Origin: Ketogulonicigenium vulgare WSH-001
Lineage (GTDB): Bacteria; Pseudomonadota; Alphaproteobacteria; Rhodobacterales; Rhodobacteraceae
NCBI RefSeq assembly: GCF_000223375.1
Contig: NC_017385.1
Location: 62,001 to 126,000, forward strand
Direction of reading: 5' to 3'
DNA length: 64,000 nucleotides
Shown: piece by piece, positions 16,387 to 25,383 of the stretch
How the letters are laid out: each line of letters starts with the position of its first letter
Numbering within the stretch: the first letter of the stretch is position 1
Made by a program: the position numbers and the translations under genes
The notes under the pieces: generated by a model
Told to the model about the DNA's origin: nothing
Databases searched by the model: none
What the model saw: the letters and a program-made list of their open reading frames with translations, nothing else

Positions 16387-17254
16387 CGGATGTCTCCGGA
16401 ACAGTGGATTGCGGGTAGGCGGCACGGCGCCAGATACGTTCGTTCTCGTTGAACGGTTGAAAGGCGTCGCTATGGCTGGAAAAACGCAAGGTCTCATGCG
16501 CGCCAAGGCCAAGGAACCCGCCGCGCACCAAGGATTGCGCGAAAAGGCCGATGACGCGATCTTGCAAGGTATTGTCAAAGTAAATCAATACATTGCGGCA
16601 GGAAATCAGATGGGCCTCGGAAAAGACCTCGTCGGTGGCCAGATCATGTTCGGAAAACAAGGTGCGCTGGCGTAGACGGCGGTTGAATGCGGCGCTGCCA
16701 TAGGCGGCCGTGTAATAATCCGACAACGAGCCGCGCCCGCCCGCGTTTTGGTAATTGGCGGTAAAGCCGGGGACGCGGCCGATATCATAGATGCCCGCGC
16801 TGGCCCGTCCCAGCGCGCGACGGTTGATCTCGGTCGCGTAGAACATGGTGCGATCGAGCAGGCCCTCTTCCTCGAAGAGGATCGCCAGCGAGTAAAGCTC
16901 CTCGCCATTGGCGCAGCCCGCGACCCAGACCTTAAGCGAGGGGAAGGTGCGCAGATGGGGAATGACCTGCTCGCGCAGCGCGCGGTAATAGGCCGGGTCG
17001 CGAAACAGATCGCTGACCTGCACCGTCATCGCGTCGATCACCTCGTGCAGCACGTCGGGATCGCGCAGCAACCTGCCTTGCAGCTCGGACAGGGTGACGC
17101 AATCCAGCCGCTCGCGCGCCACATTCGCGCGCCGGGTCAGCGAGGCGCGCGAATAGGACCGAAAATCATAATGATAGCGGCGGTTCAAAGCCTCGAGGAA
17201 CAGATCCAGTTCGATATCGGCGGCGTCGGCCTCGGCATCGGCGCGCGCCTTCAT
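16379..17254 (-). CDS. CheR-family methyltransferase
   Basis: A 291-residue CheR-like S-adenosylmethionine methyltransferase. The N-terminal helical part (YDFRSYSRASLTRRANVARERL) and the catalytic block VWVAGCANGEELYSLAIL, plus LISCRNVLIYFDN, match the family. Chemotaxis CheR methylates receptor glutamates. Here no receptor or CheB is nearby; the gene is sandwiched by overlaps between two sensor kinases, an arrangement seen in alphaproteobacterial stress or biofilm signalling operons. It overlaps the upstream kinase by four bases. Confidence 0.85.
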   Translation of the reverse strand: MKARADAEADAADIELDLFLEALNRRYHYDFRSYSRASLTRRANVARERLDCVTLSELQGRLLRDPDVLHEVIDAMTVQVSDLFRDPAYYRALREQVIPHLRTFPSLKVWVAGCANGEELYSLAILFEEEGLLDRTMFYATEINRRALGRASAGIYDIGRVPGFTANYQNAGGRGSLSDYYTAAYGSAAFNRRLRQRTLFSEHDLATDEVFSEAHLISCRNVLIYFDNTLQDRVIGLFAQSLVRGGFLGLGAHETLRFSSHSDAFQPFNENERIWRRAAYPQSTVPETSDA

Positions 17255-20200
17255 CGCGGCATCCAGACGCGGGTCAGCGACAGTAGCTTGTCGACATCCA
17301 GCGGCTTGGACAGGTAATCATTCGCGCCTGCCGCCAGACATTGGGCCTGATCATCCGCCATCGCCTTTGCGGTCAGCATGATGATGGGCAGGTTTTTCCA
17401 CTGCGGGATGCGGCGAATCTCGCGCGTGGCGGTCAGCCCGTCCATTTCGGGCATCATCACATCCATCAGCACCAGATCAATTTTCGGGCTGGCACTATCG
17501 GCGCTGCGGCCAAGCGCCTCGAGGGCCTCGCGGCCGTTGCGGGCGATCTGGACATGGACGCCGTGCGGCTCGAACACCCCGGTCAGCGCATAGATGTTAC
17601 GGACGTCATCCTCGACCACCAGAATGCGGCGACCTTCCAGCTGCGCATCGCGGTTCAGCGACGCGGCCAGCATTTCGCGCTGGCGCTGCGGCAGATCCGA
17701 GACGACCTGATGCAGGAACAGAGTGACCTCGTCGATCAGCCGCTCGGGCGATTTCGCGCCTTTGATGATGATCGAGCGCGAGTAGCGGCGCAGGTGCTGT
17801 TCCTCGGCCTCGGTCAGGGCGCGGGCCGTATAGACGATGACTGGCGGGAAGGCGGCATTTTCGTCCGCACTGAGCTTTTCCAAAAGGTCAAAGCCAGAGC
17901 CATCGGGCAGCGTCATATCCAGAACGATACAGTCGAACACCGTCTCGCGGCAGGCGGCGATGGCCTCGGCGGTTGTGGCGGCGCCGCGGGTAATCACGTC
18001 ATCCGAGCCTAGCAGTGCTTTCAACCCGCTGAGCTGGGTCGGGTCATCCTCGACGATCAGCAATTGGCGGGGGCGGCGGTCCAGCTGTTTGCTGATGCCT
18101 TCCAGCACTTTGGCCAAAGCCTCGCGCGCGACGGGTTTGTGCAGATAGCTGACGGCACCTTGGGCCAAGGCCTCGCGCAGGCGATCCTGGGCCGAGACGA
18201 TATGCACCGGAATATGGCGGGTTTTCGGGTCGCGTTTCAGCCGGTCCAGCACGGTCAGCCCCGAATGGTCAGGCAGGCCGACATCCAGCACGATCCCGTT
18301 CAGGCGGTGCCGCTGCGCGGCACGCACAGCGTCATCCGCCGTGCCGACAACGATGGCATGAAAGCCCAATTCACGCGCGAGGTCGCGCATGATTTGTGCA
18401 AAGGCCGCGTCGTCCTCGACAATCAGCAACGTGTGTTCTTCGGGGTGATCAAGGCTGGCACCGCGGTCATCGCTGACGCCGGAAATCCCACCCAGCGGGC
18501 CGTCGATCACGGGCATGGCCTGATCGGAACGGGCGGGTCGGGGGTTGATGTCAGCCTCGGGCACCGGGGCGGTTAAGTGCAGCGGCAGCGTCAGGATAAA
18601 GGTGCTGCCCTTACCGGGCGTGCTTTCCAGCATCACATCGCCGCCCAGAATCCCCGCCAAATCACGCGAGATCGACAGCCCCAGTCCCGTGCCGCCAAAG
18701 CGGCGCGAGATCGAGCCATCGGCCTGACGGAAGGCCTCGAACACCGCGTCATGCTGTTCGGCGGCGATGCCAATCCCGGTGTCTTTCACGCTAAAGGTCA
18801 CAGTCTCGGCACCGCTGCGGGCGACCGACAGGGTCACACTGCCTTTTTGCGTGAATTTCAGCGCATTAGACAGGAAGTTGCGCAGGATCTGTTCCAGCTT
18901 GCCGACGTCGGTGGTGATTTCGGGCACGTCATCGGCAACCTCGGACACCAATTTCAGTCCCGATTCCGAGGCTTGGACCGCAAAGGCCCGCATCATGCGT
19001 GCGGCGACGTCCTTTGGCTGGGTGACTTCGGGGTCGACGTCGACCTTGCCCGCCTCGATCCGCGACAGATCCAGAATATCATTGATCAGCCCCAACAGAT
19101 CACGGCCCGAGCTTTCAATCGTTTCGGCCCATTGGATTTGTTCCGGCGACAGGTTGTGCGGCCGGTTTTCCGACAGCAGCCGCGCCATGATCAGCAGCGC
19201 ATTCAGCGGGGTGCGCAGCTCGTGCGACATATTGGCGACGAATTCGGACTTATACCGGCTTTCGCGCGCCAGATCGCCCGCCTGATCCGCCAGTTGCTGG
19301 CGCGAGGCTGCCAGCGCGTCGCGCTGCTCCTCAAGCTGCGAGGTTTGCTGCTCGAGCTGGGCGTTTTGTTCCTCCAGCTCGGATTGCTGCTCGCGCATAC
19401 GGGCTTCGTTCTCGATCAGGGCGCGGGACTGTTCCTCCAGCTCCTCGTTGCTGGCGGCGAGTTCCTCGGTGTGGCTGTGCAGGGTTTCGGCCTGACGGCG
19501 GGTTTCCTCGAGCAGCGCCTCCATTTCTTCGCGATAGCTGGCCGAGCGCAGCTCGATCCCGATCTTGCGCGCGGCCTGTTCCAGAAATTCGGTGCTCAGA
19601 TTGCGGCGCATCACATCGAGGCCGAATTCCAAAATGCCGTTGACGCGCCCACCTTCGTGCAGCGGAATAATCAAGGATTGCGCCGACTTACCGGCAAAAA
19701 GCCCGGTGCCCCAGCCCAAAGCATGTTCCCCCGCGACCTTGAGGTGGATGACCTGATCGTCATGGACGGCGCGCCACAGATGACCCTGGCCATGTACGGG
19801 CGGGCGATCAGCGGCAAGGCCGAAGCCGGCCAGAAATTCCAGGCGATTGCCGCGCAATTCATAGGCGACGCCGGCTTTGGCCCCCAGCGCCAAGGCCAGC
19901 AGATTAACGCTGCGCTGGCCGATTTCCTGCCGGGTCAGATCGCCCAGCAGGCGGCGGGCCAGATGCATTTGCGTGCGCTGTTCCCAGTCATGGGCGTTCA
20001 CCATACGCCGTGCCCGTACCGTCAGCGCGCCAACGCCCGCAAGCACCAGCATCACACCCACCGCAAGCGAGCGGTTCAGCACCGTGACATAGGGAATAGA
20101 GGTGCTGTCCGTCAGCACGATCCCCATCCACATCAGCGGCGCGACGATCCCGACGACCACGATCGGCAGCCAAATGTAACGGGTGCTGAAACTGAGCACC

Positions 20201-20334
20201 AAGGCCAAGAAATAGGCAAGCCAGACGTTATAGATGACGGGCGAGATCACATCCCCGACGAATGTCACCGCGACGATCACGGCGACCCCCACCAGCGCGA
20301 GTGTATCCTGCAGCCCTTGCCGTTTTTCGGTCAT
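17251..20334 (-). CDS. Membrane hybrid histidine kinase with three receiver domains
   Basis: A 1027-residue sensor. Order: about four membrane helices in the first 110 residues; a GAF-like region (residues about 125-265); a long glutamate/glutamine-rich coiled coil; HisKA with the phospho-histidine in NMSHELRTPLNALL; HATPase_c (NFLSNALKF, DTGIGI, GGTGLGLSIS); then three receivers, each with an acidic pair and acceptor aspartate (IVLDVGLPD, IVLDMTLPD, VLMDVMMPEMD). The start at 20334 has GAGGAAG upstream; a longer frame adds 43 residues with no family match. It is the first gene of an overlapping operon with cheR and the HWE kinase. The Tn7-like element is inserted about 200 bases upstream of its start. 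Confidence 0.85.
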   Translation of the reverse strand: MTEKRQGLQDTLALVGVAVIVAVTFVGDVISPVIYNVWLAYFLALVLSFSTRYIWLPIVVVGIVAPLMWMGIVLTDSTSIPYVTVLNRSLAVGVMLVLAGVGALTVRARRMVNAHDWEQRTQMHLARRLLGDLTRQEIGQRSVNLLALALGAKAGVAYELRGNRLEFLAGFGLAADRPPVHGQGHLWRAVHDDQVIHLKVAGEHALGWGTGLFAGKSAQSLIIPLHEGGRVNGILEFGLDVMRRNLSTEFLEQAARKIGIELRSASYREEMEALLEETRRQAETLHSHTEELAASNEELEEQSRALIENEARMREQQSELEEQNAQLEQQTSQLEEQRDALAASRQQLADQAGDLARESRYKSEFVANMSHELRTPLNALLIMARLLSENRPHNLSPEQIQWAETIESSGRDLLGLINDILDLSRIEAGKVDVDPEVTQPKDVAARMMRAFAVQASESGLKLVSEVADDVPEITTDVGKLEQILRNFLSNALKFTQKGSVTLSVARSGAETVTFSVKDTGIGIAAEQHDAVFEAFRQADGSISRRFGGTGLGLSISRDLAGILGGDVMLESTPGKGSTFILTLPLHLTAPVPEADINPRPARSDQAMPVIDGPLGGISGVSDDRGASLDHPEEHTLLIVEDDAAFAQIMRDLARELGFHAIVVGTADDAVRAAQRHRLNGIVLDVGLPDHSGLTVLDRLKRDPKTRHIPVHIVSAQDRLREALAQGAVSYLHKPVAREALAKVLEGISKQLDRRPRQLLIVEDDPTQLSGLKALLGSDDVITRGAATTAEAIAACRETVFDCIVLDMTLPDGSGFDLLEKLSADENAAFPPVIVYTARALTEAEEQHLRRYSRSIIIKGAKSPERLIDEVTLFLHQVVSDLPQRQREMLAASLNRDAQLEGRRILVVEDDVRNIYALTGVFEPHGVHVQIARNGREALEALGRSADSASPKIDLVLMDVMMPEMDGLTATREIRRIPQWKNLPIIMLTAKAMADDQAQCLAAGANDYLSKPLDVDKLLSLTRVWMPR

Positions 20335-20566
20335 TCGTTCCACTTCCTCAGGCTCGCTATGCGGCCAATCCATGCGCGCAGCCCAGAAATGTTCCGGCAT
20401 ACGGAAATTGGGCCTATCGGCACCTAATACGCGGGGTTTGATTTGGTTCCCATTAAAATGCAAATTTACAGCGATAATTTAGGATTACATAATCAGGATT
20501 ATACGAATTTCCAAAATGGAACTAAATCTTGGCTGATTGTCGGTGTTGGCCCTCGGTTTCTGAACC

Positions 20567-20636
20567 GACGGCCAAAAAGAAGCCATTTTGTCCGTTTCGG
20601 CGACCACTGGTTGGCCAAATGTTTGCCATTGGACCG
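20567..20636 (+). repeat. Left-end repeats, probable TnsB-binding sites
   Basis: Two tandem 28-base copies at 20567-20594 and 20609-20636 share GGCCAAA, then GCCATT and a terminal CCG, spaced 42 bases apart. The first begins GACGGCCAAAAAGAAGCCAT and matches the reversed right-end site (GACGGCCAATAAGAGGCCAT). Tn7-family transposases bind several such sites at each end. From 20637 to 20872 no gene is supported; a minus-strand frame there may be a fragment of an unrecognised gene. Confidence 0.7.
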
Positions 20637-20872
20637 TTAAACTGATTGATATCAATATATTTCAACGCCTTACGGTCAAGACCGATCTTCTCGCTTTCCC
20701 CTTCCAACCAGCGGTCCAGGCCACTGCGATACTCGATCGGCCCGATTGACGTCTCGGGAACATTTCAGCAACACCTCAGGCACTGACCAGCGACCGCCTC
20801 GAAGCACAGGCTGGCCAGCTACAATGTCGCCACTGCTGCGTCGGAGAATCTTTTGTCTCTGAACAGCAGGTT

Positions 20873-21439
20873 ATGCTGAAAGGTCCGCTGAAGATGCTGT
20901 CCTGTTCCTTGAATTCACTCGCTCCGGCTGCCGAGCCGCTGCTGTCATCCCTTCACGGCCACTCAAAGGTCACAACAGTCCCCGCGCCGATCACCGAAAC
21001 GCATTTCGGGCGCATTCTTGCATTGCTTTGCGCAGATCCGCCCTGCCCCAACGATCTCGCAGACGCGATCGTCCTTGAGGCTTGGCAGCCCTGCCTTTCC
21101 ATGCAAGGGTTTCCTGCGCTTTGGGGAGTCCTGATGGATGATCCCCGCCTCGGGTGCCGCCCCGTGTTGACATCGCGACTGCTGGCGATTGACCGATCCG
21201 GCAGCTGGGCCCGCAGCTTGCAGGGCTTGATCCGTCTGGGTCTTTCCTTCGCCCAGCAACGGTCACGGGCACCCTCACATTTGAACGGCATCGCGCGCCA
21301 GATAGGCATGATTGAGACCGCAGGCTATATGCCCATCGACCCGAGGGTGCTGGAAAGTCTGCTTTCGGAATTTGCTCGGACTGTTCGCCTGATGCATGCC
21401 TGCCGGCCACCCCCTTCTCTCTTGAGGGCCTCGCAGTGA
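20873..21439 (+). CDS. DUF6634-like protein, long form
   Basis: A 188-residue protein without known function. Its middle (ILEAWQP-like block, LWGVLMDDPRLG, LLAIDRSGSWARSLQGLIRLG) aligns by eye with the protein at 24089-24562 (LWGEVSDHPLLG, LIAIDPEAGWARTASRWYRLG), so the two are paralogues in one operon. The start is uncertain: ATG at 20873 or 20894, and the frame is open upstream to 20750. The stop overlaps the next start (GTGA). It is the first gene of an eight-gene co-directional cluster. DUF6634 is my recollection of the family name. Confidence 0.55.
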   Translation: MLKGPLKMLSCSLNSLAPAAEPLLSSLHGHSKVTTVPAPITETHFGRILALLCADPPCPNDLADAIVLEAWQPCLSMQGFPALWGVLMDDPRLGCRPVLTSRLLAIDRSGSWARSLQGLIRLGLSFAQQRSRAPSHLNGIARQIGMIETAGYMPIDPRVLESLLSEFARTVRLMHACRPPPSLLRASQ

Positions 21440-21786
21440 TTTCCCCCGCCGGCAGTTTCCGCATTTTCCTCGCCTCCGAACCGGTCGATTTCCGCAAGGG
21501 GATGGACGGGCTGGTGGCGCATGTCGCCAACCATTTCGAGCTCGATCCCTTCGATGCCGCCATCTACGTGTTTCGCTCCCGCCGCGCAGACCGGCTGAAA
21601 CTGCTGGCCTGGGATGGCACCGGCTTGGTGCTGACCATGAAGCGCCTGAACGGCGGGCGGTTCACTTGGCCGAAGCCGCAGACCGGGCCAGGGGTGCTGA
21701 GCAAGGTGCAGTTCGATGCCCTGTTCGAGGGGATCGACTGGCGGGCCGTGACGGCGGCCTCGGTGCGCAAACCCTCGTTTCTCTGA
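21436..21786 (+). CDS. tnpB: Orphan IS66 TnpB (Orf2)-like protein
   Basis: A 116-residue protein with the full IS66 Orf2 signature: VDFRKGMDGL near the N-terminus, AIYVFRSRRADRLKLLAWDGTGLVL in the middle and KRLNGGRFTWP afterwards. In IS66 elements this accessory protein is followed by the transposase TnpC; here neither TnpC nor TnpA is present. The GTG start overlaps the DUF6634-like stop by four bases and the operon continues in the same direction. It is either a leftover or a co-opted gene. Confidence 0.85.
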   Translation: MISPAGSFRIFLASEPVDFRKGMDGLVAHVANHFELDPFDAAIYVFRSRRADRLKLLAWDGTGLVLTMKRLNGGRFTWPKPQTGPGVLSKVQFDALFEGIDWRAVTAASVRKPSFL

Positions 21787-21888
21787 CCAACCCGCAGACC
21801 GGAAGGCCCTTCCGGTTTCCATCCACACAGCCCGGGCATGTTGTGCCACGGCTCCGATCCATCATGCCTGCTTTCAAGGGATATACCC

Positions 21889-22020
21889 ATGCTTTCCGGA
21901 CATTCGCGTAACCAGATTTCCGTTCCGCCCCCCATCATCATGCTGGCCAAGGACGGCCTCGTTCCCACCGGGCACAGGGCGCCCGACCCCGATCTGACCA
22001 CAGGGGCGCGCGGTCAATGA
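21889..22020 (+). CDS. 43-residue small protein coupled to the phosphoesterase gene
   Basis: A short frame beginning MLSGHSRNQISVPPPIIMLA, preceded by AAGGGA eight bases upstream. Its stop overlaps the phosphoesterase start (ATGA), the same coupling used by the other genes of this cluster. No family is recognised. It could be a leader peptide for translational coupling or a real small protein. Confidence 0.45.
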   Translation: MLSGHSRNQISVPPPIIMLAKDGLVPTGHRAPDPDLTTGARGQ

Positions 22021-22805
22021 CCATCCTGATCACCGCCGACCTGCACCTCGACCTCTGGGTTCGCGCGGGGCGCGATCCGTTCACTGGCGTCCTGCCGGTG
22101 CTGCGCGACCTCGACGCGCTGATCATCGCGGGCGACCTCGCCAATAATCCGAAACGGAACTGGCCTCGGGCGCTGTCCCGTATCACGCGGCTGGTCTCGC
22201 CCGCCCGGATCTGGGTGATCCCGGGCAACCATGACTATTATGGGGCCATGCTCGACGACAATGTTCTGGCCCGGATCGCAGTGGAAACCGGGGCGAACCT
22301 TGCCCAGAAGCAGGTTCTGACCTTCGGCAACTATCGGCTGCTGTGCTGCACGCTCTGGACAGACTTTGCGCTGACCGGCGATCCGGAGGCGGCCATGGCG
22401 CGCGCCGGGATGGTCATGCCGGATTACGGCCGGATCCGTCGGCTCGATGGGGATCTCATCACGCCCGAGGACACCGTCGCGATTCACCGCGATCACCTCG
22501 AGTGGCTGACGCGGGAAATGGCCAAACCCTGGCCTGGCCAAACCGTCATCGTCACCCATCATGCCCCGGGCACGGCGGTCTCCGGTCCGATCTCCGGCAT
22601 CAGCCCGGCCTTCGCCTCGGATCTGGACGGCTGGATCGAGGCGCACCGGCCCGACTACTGGTTCTTCGGCCACACGCATCGTCCGCTCTCGGCCCGCATC
22701 CGCGGCGCGCCGGTCATCAACGTCTCGGTCGGCTACCCCGACGAGGTGCCCGAAGGCGGTGAGGCCGAACTTCTGCTGCGCGGCCTGATCTTCCCCGGCG
22801 CCTGA
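22017..22805 (+). CDS. Calcineurin-like metallophosphoesterase A
   Basis: A 262-residue phosphoesterase with the dinuclear-metal motifs in order: DLHLD (residues about 8-12), GDLA, PGNHDYYG, then HHAPGT and FGHTHRPL. All metal ligands are visible. Substrates range from nucleotides to nucleic acids or proteins and cannot be assigned. It is translationally coupled to the small gene before it and precedes a AAA+ ATPase; a second, unrelated-looking phosphoesterase ends the same cluster. Confidence 0.85.
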   Translation: MTILITADLHLDLWVRAGRDPFTGVLPVLRDLDALIIAGDLANNPKRNWPRALSRITRLVSPARIWVIPGNHDYYGAMLDDNVLARIAVETGANLAQKQVLTFGNYRLLCCTLWTDFALTGDPEAAMARAGMVMPDYGRIRRLDGDLITPEDTVAIHRDHLEWLTREMAKPWPGQTVIVTHHAPGTAVSGPISGISPAFASDLDGWIEAHRPDYWFFGHTHRPLSARIRGAPVINVSVGYPDEVPEGGEAELLLRGLIFPGA

Positions 22806-22881
22806 TCACCTTCACCCCCAACGCGTCTTTCCCGGCCGGGTCTCCCTCGGCCGACGGACCCCTCATGCCCGGAGTATTCCC

Positions 22882-23991
22882 ATGTCCACCATCCCCTTTA
22901 TAGAAGCCCGCTTCTTCAACCCGGCCGAGGGCCGCATTGAACTCGAAACCCGCTTGATGCGGCATCTGCGCAAGCTGCGCTGCAAGAGGATCCCTCCGGA
23001 CCTTCCGGCCCCGCCCGACGAAGCCGATGCGCCAGGCGAGATCTCTGACGCGGATCTGATGGGGATCATCAGGTTCAGCGATGACGACGAGGCGCGCATC
23101 AAGCGCCGGGTGAGGCGGATCCTGGAGCTGCGCAAAGCCGCTTCCGGCCTCGAACACCTGAAATCGGATGATCGGGCGCGGCTTGAGGTGTTGAAAGACG
23201 GCGCCCGGCTGATCTCCATCCCCAGCGAGCATCACGCCGACGAATTCGCTGCAATGCTTCATGCCGAGATGCCCTGGATGGCGCCGGCCACCGAAATCGT
23301 CTGGCACGCGATGCGCCGCTCGGTGCGTGAAGGTCTGCCGGGCCTCAAGATCCCGCCGCTGTTGCTCGACGGCCCACCCGGCATTGGCAAAAGCGAATTG
23401 GCGCGGCGCCTCGGCGAGCTTCTGGCCACGCCGACCACGGTGATCGAGGCCACCGGCGAGAATGCCAGTTTCGGGGTGGTCGGTTCTCAGCGCGGCTGGG
23501 GCGGGTCCCATCCGGGCCGCCTGATCGAAACGGTGCTGCAAAGCCGCATCGCCAACCCGGTCATGGTCGTGGATGAGGTGGAAAAGGCCGGGCGTGCCGT
23601 CTCGACCAAGGGTCAGGCCTTCGGTTTGGCCGAAGGTCTGCTGCCCCTGCTGGAACCGCTGACCGCGAAGCGCTGGAGCTGCCCCTATTACCAGGTGAAG
23701 TTCGACATGAGCTGGGTGATCTGGGTGCTGACTTCGAACGATTTCCAGCTGCTGCCCGAGCCCTTGCTCAGCCGCTGCCCGCCGATCCGGCTGCGTCATC
23801 TCACCCTTCCGGAACTGCAGGCCTTCGTGCGCCGCGAGGGCGCGAAGCGCGCCTTGTCCGAGACGAGCGTCGAGACGATCTGCGAGATCCTGTCCCATCC
23901 AACCCTGCAGCGGGATCGGCTCAGCCTGCGGGTCGCGGCCCGCATGCTCGAGCGCGCCGCCGATCTGGAACAAGGGCCGACGCTCCACTGA
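22882..23991 (+). CDS. AAA+ ATPase, Lon-like ATPase domain without protease domain
   Basis: A 369-residue protein. After an acidic N-terminal region of about 120 residues comes a AAA+ core with Walker A GPPGIGKSE, Walker B VMVVDEVEKAG, sensor 1 WVLTSND and an arginine-finger-like LLSRC. The run from Walker B through LLPLLEPLTA to PLLSRCPPIRL resembles the Lon ATPase domain, but no Lon serine-lysine protease domain follows. It probably remodels a protein or complex, perhaps the neighbouring proteins. The ATG at 22882 lies 76 bases after the phosphoesterase stop. Confidence 0.8.
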   Translation: MSTIPFIEARFFNPAEGRIELETRLMRHLRKLRCKRIPPDLPAPPDEADAPGEISDADLMGIIRFSDDDEARIKRRVRRILELRKAASGLEHLKSDDRARLEVLKDGARLISIPSEHHADEFAAMLHAEMPWMAPATEIVWHAMRRSVREGLPGLKIPPLLLDGPPGIGKSELARRLGELLATPTTVIEATGENASFGVVGSQRGWGGSHPGRLIETVLQSRIANPVMVVDEVEKAGRAVSTKGQAFGLAEGLLPLLEPLTAKRWSCPYYQVKFDMSWVIWVLTSNDFQLLPEPLLSRCPPIRLRHLTLPELQAFVRREGAKRALSETSVETICEILSHPTLQRDRLSLRVAARMLERAADLEQGPTLH

Positions 23992-24088
23992 GCCGGCCCA
24001 TCCACCTTTCCATACTTCCCCTGAATCCAACGCGCCTGCGGCATCGCCGCAGCCGCCCTCTTCATGCCATCAAACCGGAGAAACCATC

Positions 24089-24562
24089 ATGAAACTTTCA
24101 CCCATCGACCGCGAATGGTTCGACAAGGTTCTACGCGCTATTGCCGCAGCCGAGGCCGGACCGTCCGAGGCGGACCTCGCGCATGCGCCGCTGCTGTCGG
24201 ACTGGAAGGCGGCGATTTCGCCCGGCGGGCATGTGATGCTTTGGGGCGAGGTGTCCGATCACCCCCTCCTCGGCAATGCAAGCATCCACACCTCGCAGCT
24301 CATTGCGATCGATCCCGAGGCCGGTTGGGCCCGGACCGCGTCGCGCTGGTATCGGCTCGGCCGGTCCATCGACGCGCTCGCAGCGGAACTGGCTGATTCC
24401 ATGAACGGAAAGGCGAAACTCGCGGGCTCCGTCCAGTTCACCCTGCCGGGATTCGCCAACATCGACGACCCGGAGCTGCTTCAGAAGCTTCTGGCCACAT
24501 ATATCGCGCGGGTGCGCGGGATCGATGCGGCGGACCGTGCCGCCTCCGGTGAGGAGGATTGA
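24089..24562 (+). CDS. DUF6634-like protein, short form
   Basis: A 157-residue protein of unknown function, paralogous to the product of 20873-21439 through LLSDWKAAI, LWGEVSDHPLLG and LIAIDPEAGWARTASRWYRLG. No catalytic motif or membrane segment is seen. It ends two bases before the next phosphoesterase start, and GAGGAGGA inside its last codons serves as that gene's ribosome site. A ribosome site of its own (GGAGAAA) precedes the ATG. Confidence 0.65.
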   Translation: MKLSPIDREWFDKVLRAIAAAEAGPSEADLAHAPLLSDWKAAISPGGHVMLWGEVSDHPLLGNASIHTSQLIAIDPEAGWARTASRWYRLGRSIDALAAELADSMNGKAKLAGSVQFTLPGFANIDDPELLQKLLATYIARVRGIDAADRAASGEED

Positions 24563-24563
24563 C

Positions 24564-25382
24564 ATGCACTGGTTCACCGCCGATCCGCACTACAGCCATG
24601 ACCGGATCATCGGTTTCTGCGACCGTCCGTTCCCGGACGTGGCCGCGATGAGCGCGCACCTGCTGGCCGAATGCCGGGAGCGGGTTGGGCCCGACGATGA
24701 TCTCTGGATTCTAGGAGATTTCATCGCGGGAAGATCCACCGATGCGCAACGGCGCGAGGTGCGCACCATTTATCATGCCCTGCCGGGCCGCAAGCACCTG
24801 ATCCGGGGCAATCACGATCAGGACTGGGTCTGCGATCTGCCCTGGGACAGCGTGGCGGAAACGGCCGATATCGTCGTGGACAAGCGGCGGCTGTTTCTCT
24901 GCCACTATCCCATGATCACTTGGCCCGGCGCACGGCACCAGGGGTTGCAGCTCTTCGGCCATGTCCACCAGAACTGGCGAGGGTCGCGCAACAGCGTCAA
25001 CGTCGGCGTGGACGTCTGGGATTTCCGGCCGGTCAAGCTGCAGGAAATCGAACGGCGGGCCGCGCGCCTACCGGTCAATGCGCATTGGGATCAGGTCGAG
25101 CCGGGCCGCGCCTGGCCCAAGGCGCTGTGTGCGGGCTGTGGCCGGATCCTCGATCCGGCCCTGGTCTCCGGCCATGCCGTGGTGCGCCAGGGGCGGATCG
25201 TGATGACCGCGACGAACGAGACGATCGTCCTCATGGGAGAGGCCATGCGCAAATGGTTGCCGGAGGGCCGGCGTGTCTGCCCGGAATGCATTGGCGGCTA
25301 CCTCTCCGTCAGCGAGGTTACGCTTCCAGCCGGATTCAGCTTCGATGAGACGCGGAACCGCGCCGTTCCCAAGGGGAAATAG
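24564..25382 (+). CDS. Calcineurin-like metallophosphoesterase B with C-terminal zinc-ribbon-like part
   Basis: A 272-residue protein. The first 170 residues show phosphoesterase motifs: ADPHYSHDRII, LGDFIAG, RGNHDQDW, LCHYPM and FGHVHQNW. The C-terminal 100 residues are distinct, with CAGC and, about 55 residues later, CPEC, which could form a zinc ribbon. The ATG at 24564 has GAGGAGGA at the correct distance; a frame extension of 13 codons overlaps the previous gene. This histidine arrangement is common in phage- and plasmid-encoded phosphoesterases. The substrate is unknown. Confidence 0.82.
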   Translation: MHWFTADPHYSHDRIIGFCDRPFPDVAAMSAHLLAECRERVGPDDDLWILGDFIAGRSTDAQRREVRTIYHALPGRKHLIRGNHDQDWVCDLPWDSVAETADIVVDKRRLFLCHYPMITWPGARHQGLQLFGHVHQNWRGSRNSVNVGVDVWDFRPVKLQEIERRAARLPVNAHWDQVEPGRAWPKALCAGCGRILDPALVSGHAVVRQGRIVMTATNETIVLMGEAMRKWLPEGRRVCPECIGGYLSVSEVTLPAGFSFDETRNRAVPKGK

Positions 25383-25383
25383 G

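Noticed and set aside
18577..20427. Long plus-strand frame of 616 residues opposite the hybrid kinase
   Set aside because: It is the antisense of the coiled-coil kinase, repetitive in glutamine, arginine and leucine, and without any family match.
20522..20780. Minus-strand frame at the left transposon end (GPIEYRSGLDRWLEGESEK region)
   Set aside because: It looks protein-like over about 35 residues, but it is short, runs into the end repeats and matches no family I know; possibly a gene fragment, not callable.
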